Part shown: piece after piece, positions 33,222 through 37,696 of the stretch
Layout of the letters: every line of letters starts with the position of its first letter
How positions within the stretch are numbered: the stretch's first letter is position 1
Assembly (NCBI GenBank): GCA_023251775.1
Contig: JAHEYC010000007.1
Coordinates: 30,331-68,026, forward strand
Source of the DNA: Sphingobacteriaceae bacterium
Lineage (GTDB): Bacteria; Bacteroidota; Bacteroidia; B-17B0; Aurantibacillaceae
DNA: 37,696 nt
Direction: 5' to 3'
Translations under genes and position numbers: made by a program
Notes under the pieces: model-generated
The model's input: the letters and a program-made list of their open reading frames with translations, nothing else
What the model was told of the DNA's origin: nothing
Databases searched by the model: none

Positions 33222-35323
33222 GGAGTTTTATTTACATAGCATTGTTTCTATTCATTTGCCACAGTTCTGTTTCTCAAAACAAGAAAGAAGATTCATTAAA
33301 AAAGATCATAGCAACTGCGCCAAACGACACTACAAAGGTGAAAAATTTACTTTCGCTTGCCAATGTTGTAATGCGAACAAAAGTTGAGGAATCAAAAAAA
33401 TATTGTACTGAAGCGCTTGAGCTTGCTGAAAAAATAAAATATTTAAAAGGTATTGCCAATGCAAATAATCTTAGCGCCATTATTCTATTTCAAAACGGCG
33501 CATATGCCGAAGCTATTGAACTCAATAGAAAAGCAATTCCAATACAACTAAAGATAAAGGATGATTTTGGTTTATCGAGAAGCTACAACAACCTTGGCAA
33601 CATCAATTACATGACCTTTAATATTGATAGCAGCATTCATTATTTTGTTCTTGCTGCAAAAATTGCAGAAAGGATACAGGATACAACGGCTATGAAGAAC
33701 CTTTATCACAATTTAGGTGCGGTAAATAAAGAAAAGAAAAATTATGAGAAGGCGATCGAATTCTATTTTAAAGCCATGCGATTAAATACTATTGTTGGTG
33801 ATAGAGCCGCAAGTGCCGACACTTATGTAAATATTTCAAACATCTATGTAAGCAAAGGAAAAGATACAATAGCACTTAAATATCTTGATACGGCCTTTGT
33901 TATTTATAAAGAATTCAACGATTCACTTCATTACATTGACATTTATTCAAATTATTCTACGATCTACGAAAAATGGGGTCAGCTCGAACGGTCTTTGGCT
34001 AATTTGAAAATGGCTCTGCGATATTCCCTCTCGTTGAATATTGAGGAAAGCATTGTTTATTGTTACCAATCTATGGGCGAGACCTATAGAAATCTTAATG
34101 ATACAAAAGAAGCTGAGCGTTATTTATTCATGGCATTGCCACTTGCACAAAAAATGGATCTGAAAGGATGTGTGAAAAGTATCTATAGATCACTCTACTT
34201 GGTTTATAAGTACAAGAATGATTATAAAAATGCTGTGATCTACAACGAAAAATATGTAGCTATTAAAGATTCCATTGATCAACAAGTATACTCCGAAAAA
34301 ATGTTGGAGGTAGAAACGAAATTTGACCTCGAGAGAAAAGAAAAGGAGATCGCGCTTTTAAACAAAGATAAAAAAGTACAAGAGGCAGAATTAGACAAGA
34401 AAAAGGGTTGGATCGGTTTTTTTATTGTGCTCATCGGGGCATTTGTTTTATTATCGGTGATCATTATCCGTAGCAATGTCAATCGCAAAAAAGCAAATAA
34501 ATTACTTTCACAACTCAATAACGATCTGCACTTAAGTAAGAACGAGATCGAAACTCAAAAACATATTGTAGAAGAAAAGCAAAAAGAAATAATTGATTCC
34601 ATTAATTACGCCAAACGTATTCAATCTACACTCCTCGCTCACGCCGACTTCTTAAAGGCGAATATCCCAAATAATTTTGTCCTTTTTAAACCAAAAGATA
34701 TTGTGAGTGGTGATTTTTATTGGGCTGCCGAACATGGCGATAAATTTTATTTGGCCGTTTGCGATAGTACGGGCCATGGTGTTCCGGGAGCATTCATGAG
34801 TTTACTTAACATTGGTTTTTTAAGTGAAGCCATTAAGGAAAGAAATATAACCGAACCTCACATGGTGTTCAATTATGTTCGTCAACGTTTAATTGATGGT
34901 ATTAGTAGAGACGGACAAAAGGATGGTTTTGATGGGATCTTATTATGTTTAGATAAGAGAACAAAAAAGATGAGCTATTCCGCTGCGCATAACGCACCAA
35001 TTATTATTCGTAATGGCGAGATCTTAGAATTACAAAAAGATAAGATGCCGGTTGGTATAGGAGAAAGAAAAGAGTCATTCACACTTTTTGAGATCGATCA
35101 CAAACCGGATGATTCACTTTATTTATATACCGATGGTTATGCCGATCAGTTTGGCGGACCAAAAGGAAAGAAGTTCTTGTATAAACGTTTAGTGGATCTT
35201 TTAAAGACCATTAGTCCTGATGATATCCATCAAAGAGGAAATAAATTGAATTTGAAGTTTGAGGAATGGAAAGGAACACTTGAACAAGTAGATGATGTAT
35301 TAGTGATCGGAATAAAAATTTAA
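33218..35323 (+). CDS. TPR-sensor SpoIIE/PP2C phosphatase D
   Basis: This 701-residue protein has the same plan as its neighbours. A signal peptide (about 1-20, ending SSVSQ) precedes a periplasmic TPR array (about 25-350) with GDRAASADTYVNISNIY and similar repeats. A TM helix (397-417) is followed by a coiled coil (418-455), the linker DSINYAKRIQ (460-469) and a SpoIIE/PP2C domain (about 490-701). Metal-site residues: Asp499, Asp516, the DGFDG motif, the TDGYADQFGG motif and the EQVDD end. Its ATG overlaps the previous stop in ATGA, which signals coupled translation. The enzyme part resembles C closely, while the TPR region diverges, consistent with different periplasmic partners. Confidence 0.93.
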   Translation: MRSFIYIALFLFICHSSVSQNKKEDSLKKIIATAPNDTTKVKNLLSLANVVMRTKVEESKKYCTEALELAEKIKYLKGIANANNLSAIILFQNGAYAEAIELNRKAIPIQLKIKDDFGLSRSYNNLGNINYMTFNIDSSIHYFVLAAKIAERIQDTTAMKNLYHNLGAVNKEKKNYEKAIEFYFKAMRLNTIVGDRAASADTYVNISNIYVSKGKDTIALKYLDTAFVIYKEFNDSLHYIDIYSNYSTIYEKWGQLERSLANLKMALRYSLSLNIEESIVYCYQSMGETYRNLNDTKEAERYLFMALPLAQKMDLKGCVKSIYRSLYLVYKYKNDYKNAVIYNEKYVAIKDSIDQQVYSEKMLEVETKFDLERKEKEIALLNKDKKVQEAELDKKKGWIGFFIVLIGAFVLLSVIIIRSNVNRKKANKLLSQLNNDLHLSKNEIETQKHIVEEKQKEIIDSINYAKRIQSTLLAHADFLKANIPNNFVLFKPKDIVSGDFYWAAEHGDKFYLAVCDSTGHGVPGAFMSLLNIGFLSEAIKERNITEPHMVFNYVRQRLIDGISRDGQKDGFDGILLCLDKRTKKMSYSAAHNAPIIIRNGEILELQKDKMPVGIGERKESFTLFEIDHKPDDSLYLYTDGYADQFGGPKGKKFLYKRLVDLLKTISPDDIHQRGNKLNLKFEEWKGTLEQVDDVLVIGIKI

Positions 35324-35324
35324 T

Positions 35325-37268
35325 ATGTTTAGAGCCATAAAATATTCATTGATCCTTGCTCTTTTTTGGAACTTTTTGTACGCACAGAACATTGATTCTC
35401 TTCGCGGGCAATTGCATGTGGCTAAAGACAGCTCTCTACTTAAGGCGTATTTGGCCGTTGGTAATTATTTTTATAATAAGGGGCAACTCGATACTTCGTT
35501 AGCATATTTTAAAACAGGCCACACAAAAGCTACGGAACTACGCCATATCAAACTCATTTGTGATTTTTTATTGCGGTTAGGTCTTGTTGAACGAGAAAAA
35601 GGCGTTTACAATAGATCTTCGGAATATTATTATAGAGCACTTGAAATAGCAGAACAAAACGATTTCAAAAAACAAAAAGCCAGCATTTACAATGGGATAG
35701 CAATTTTAGCTGCTATTCAAAAAGATCCCGAAAAAGCTATTGAGTTTTACACCAAGAGTCTGGAGGTTTATAAAGAGATCGGTTTTTTAGCCGGACAAGG
35801 TTCTGTATATAATAATATTGGACTTACGTATCTTGATAAAGGAAACAAAACGGCCGCACTAAAATTTTTTTTTAAAGCACTCGAAATAAGTAATAAAATG
35901 CAAGATGAATTCAATATGGCCGTGAATAGCGAAAATATTGGATTAACGTATCACGAAATGAAGAACGACAATCTTGCGCTTATTTATTATGCAAAAGCAA
36001 TTAAGATCTGGTATTTGCGCGAAGACGAGAATAGTATCCCTATTACACTTGGATATATGGCAAACACTTTTATTCGCCAGAAAAAGTGGACCAAAGCTAT
36101 TGATACTCTAAAGAAGGCAATGAAGTTTGCGGAGAAAGTAAATTCCATGGCTTCACAACGCGATATTGCATTTCATTTGTCGGAGTCTTTTGAAGGAAAT
36201 GGCGATATAGTAAATTCCTTAAAATATTATAAACTGGGTAAATCACTTTCGGATAGTTTAACGAACGGAGATAAGACAAAAGAAATAACCGAGATCCAAT
36301 TAAATTATACCTTCAATAAAATTAAAGTTCGAGATTCTATTAAGCACGAACTGGAAGTAAAAGCAAAAGAAACGCAATTAAACACCGAAAAGAATTATAA
36401 ATATGTGATAAGCACTGTGCTTATACTAATTCTTGTTCTTTTATTCTTTGTATTTAAGAACTACAAAGAAAAAAAGAAGGCCAATGAAGTGATCACATTT
36501 CAAAAGGATCTTGTAGAGAAAAAGCAAAAAGAGATACTTGATTCGATCACCTACGCTCGTAGGATCCAAACTGCTTTACTTACGCAGGATGTTGTAATCA
36601 ATAAAAATATTAGCGATCACTTTAATTTCTTTAAACCAAAGGATATTGTAAGCGGCGATTTTTATTGGGTTGCAAAAAAAGGCGACCTACTCTACTTTGC
36701 AGTTTGCGATAGCACAGGACATGGTGTTCCCGGTGCATTCATGAGTTTATTGAATATCAATTTTCTTAATGAGGCCATTAATGAAAAAAATATTACAAAG
36801 CCTAACGAGATCTTTAATTACGTTCGTGCCGAGTTAATTGATAGCATTAGTAAGGAAGGTCAGCAAGATGGTTTTGATGGTGTATTGTTATGTATCAACA
36901 CCATAACAAAGCAAATTAGTTATGCTGCAGCCAACAACAAACCCTTACTGATATCGGGCACAGAGATGAAACAGCTTGAAACCGACAAAATGCCTGTAGG
37001 TCAAAGTGTAAAAGAAGGCCTTTTCCGTTTGTTTAATTTAACGCTTAACTCATCAGAAACTTTATATCTTTATACGGATGGATATGCCGATCAATTTGGC
37101 GGACCTAAAGGAAAAAAATTTAAAATAAACGAACTTAATAAATTATTACATTCTATCAATCATTTGCAGATGCAAGAACAAAAACAAAAACTTATAGCGC
37201 ATTTTGATCTTTGGAAAGGCGAACTTGAACAAGTGGATGATGTTTTACTTTTTGGAATTAAGATTTGA
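35325..37268 (+). CDS. TPR-sensor SpoIIE/PP2C phosphatase E
   Basis: This 647-residue protein is the third of the tandem set. A signal peptide (about 1-21, ending LYAQ) precedes TPR repeats (about 25-330), of which GSVYNNIGLTYLDKGNKTAA is a clear example. A TM helix (359-378) leads to a shorter coiled coil (380-405) and a linker variant DSITYARRIQ (406-415). The SpoIIE/PP2C domain (about 436-647) keeps Asp445 in IVSGDFYW, Asp462 in CDSTGHGVPG, the DGFDG motif, TDGYADQFGG and EQVDD. It starts one base after the previous stop. It is the most divergent of the three, with the shorter cytoplasmic linker and AANNKP where C and D have AHNAP. Confidence 0.93.
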   Translation: MFRAIKYSLILALFWNFLYAQNIDSLRGQLHVAKDSSLLKAYLAVGNYFYNKGQLDTSLAYFKTGHTKATELRHIKLICDFLLRLGLVEREKGVYNRSSEYYYRALEIAEQNDFKKQKASIYNGIAILAAIQKDPEKAIEFYTKSLEVYKEIGFLAGQGSVYNNIGLTYLDKGNKTAALKFFFKALEISNKMQDEFNMAVNSENIGLTYHEMKNDNLALIYYAKAIKIWYLREDENSIPITLGYMANTFIRQKKWTKAIDTLKKAMKFAEKVNSMASQRDIAFHLSESFEGNGDIVNSLKYYKLGKSLSDSLTNGDKTKEITEIQLNYTFNKIKVRDSIKHELEVKAKETQLNTEKNYKYVISTVLILILVLLFFVFKNYKEKKKANEVITFQKDLVEKKQKEILDSITYARRIQTALLTQDVVINKNISDHFNFFKPKDIVSGDFYWVAKKGDLLYFAVCDSTGHGVPGAFMSLLNINFLNEAINEKNITKPNEIFNYVRAELIDSISKEGQQDGFDGVLLCINTITKQISYAAANNKPLLISGTEMKQLETDKMPVGQSVKEGLFRLFNLTLNSSETLYLYTDGYADQFGGPKGKKFKINELNKLLHSINHLQMQEQKQKLIAHFDLWKGELEQVDDVLLFGIKI

Positions 37269-37696
37269 AAAAACTACTCCTCATATTTTTTATAGTAAAT
37301 TCTTTTTTTCTTTTGGCGCAAGAAAAAGAGCAAAGTTCTACTTATACCGAAATTCTAAATTGTACCGATAGTTCAAAAAAAGTAACGTTATACAACAGGC
37401 TTGCACATAATTACTTTCACGATGGCTTATTTGAACGCTCGATCCACTTCTTTAAAAAGGGATTAAGTTTAGCAACTGAGCTAAAGGACACAAGCTTGAT
37501 GATAGGATTTAATTTGAGTTTGGTTGACGCGTATGATAATTTAGGCGCAAAGACCCTTGAATTTGAGGCAAGTTTTAATGGATTGAGATTAAGTGAACTT
37601 AGAAAAGACCAAACAAATATGGCACGGTTCTACCGCGTCCTTGGTCAAGCATACTGCAGCCAGAAAGATAATGTTAAATCCATAGAATACTATACA
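37265..37696 (+). CDS. Secreted TPR protein, 5' part (probably a sixth phosphatase)
   Basis: An open frame starts at TTG 37265 in a TTGA overlap with the previous stop and runs through the window end, so 144 codons are visible. The signal peptide is MKKLLLIFFIVNSFFLLAQ. TPR-like helices follow from about residue 35: LYNRLAHNYFHDGLFERSIH, then KKGLSLATELKDTSLM and RFYRVLGQAYCSQKDN. The length and order match the N-terminal part of the three upstream TPR phosphatases, and overlap spacing is the same. The C-terminus is outside the window, so the phosphatase domain is only inferred. It could instead be a separate TPR protein or a TPR histidine kinase. Confidence 0.82.
   Translation, partial: MKKLLLIFFIVNSFFLLAQEKEQSSTYTEILNCTDSSKKVTLYNRLAHNYFHDGLFERSIHFFKKGLSLATELKDTSLMIGFNLSLVDAYDNLGAKTLEFEASFNGLRLSELRKDQTNMARFYRVLGQAYCSQKDNVKSIEYYT

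Overview
The window is AT-rich Bacteroidota (Bacteroidetes) chromosome. The evidence is type IX secretion (T9SS) parts and cargo (a PorU2-like sortase, a PorV2-like partner, and three proteins with C-terminal T9SS sorting domains), Bacteroidota-type promoters (TTTG, about 19-20 bases, TAnnTTTG), few Shine-Dalgarno sequences, many proteins whose signal peptide ends in AQ, a type B ribosomal protein L31, and SpoIIE-type phosphatases carrying a DSINYAKRIQ linker. I cannot name a genus. I found no tRNA, rRNA, CRISPR array, insertion sequence or phage genes. Coding density is high and no stretch over 300 bases lacks a gene.

Layout. 132-3036 (+): an Asn/Tyr/Gly-rich lipoprotein, then an OmpP1/FadL-like outer-membrane protein. 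3160-4323 (-): a secreted TPR protein. 4391-8351 (+): an SPFH/band-7 protein, a secreted M43 metalloprotease with a T9SS tail, and a class I methyltransferase whose promoter overlaps the preceding terminator. 8352-18144 (-): a long co-directional block, in transcription order ArfB-like release factor, MBOAT acyltransferase, SGNH-like partner, PorV2-like protein, PorU2-like sortase and a CvfB-like S1 protein. 18208-19485 (+): a divergent amidase_3 protein. 19532-22089 (-): L31 type B and two tandem paralogous T9SS cargo proteins. 22176-25223: an alpha/beta hydrolase (+), a carboxypeptidase-regulatory-domain protein (-) and a 41-residue lipoprotein (+).

25350-37696 is the most striking region. 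It holds an orphan OmpR-type response regulator (+), two adjacent multi-TM SpoIIE/PP2C phosphatases (-), a bifunctional PaaZ (+), and then three tandem phosphatases of a second architecture: signal peptide, periplasmic TPR repeats, one TM helix, cytoplasmic coiled coil, SpoIIE/PP2C domain. A further secreted TPR protein runs off the window end. The downstream genes overlap or nearly touch, so they are probably co-transcribed with paaZ. All five phosphatase domains keep their metal-binding aspartates, yet no anti-sigma-factor kinase or STAS antagonist protein, the usual partners of such phosphatases, lies in the window.

Working together (inference). The PorU2/PorV2 pair probably matures and anchors T9SS cargo such as the M43 protease and the two paralogous proteins. 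The MBOAT/SGNH pair upstream may acylate a surface glycan. The phosphatase cluster looks like a set of parallel envelope sensors feeding a partner-switching output encoded elsewhere.
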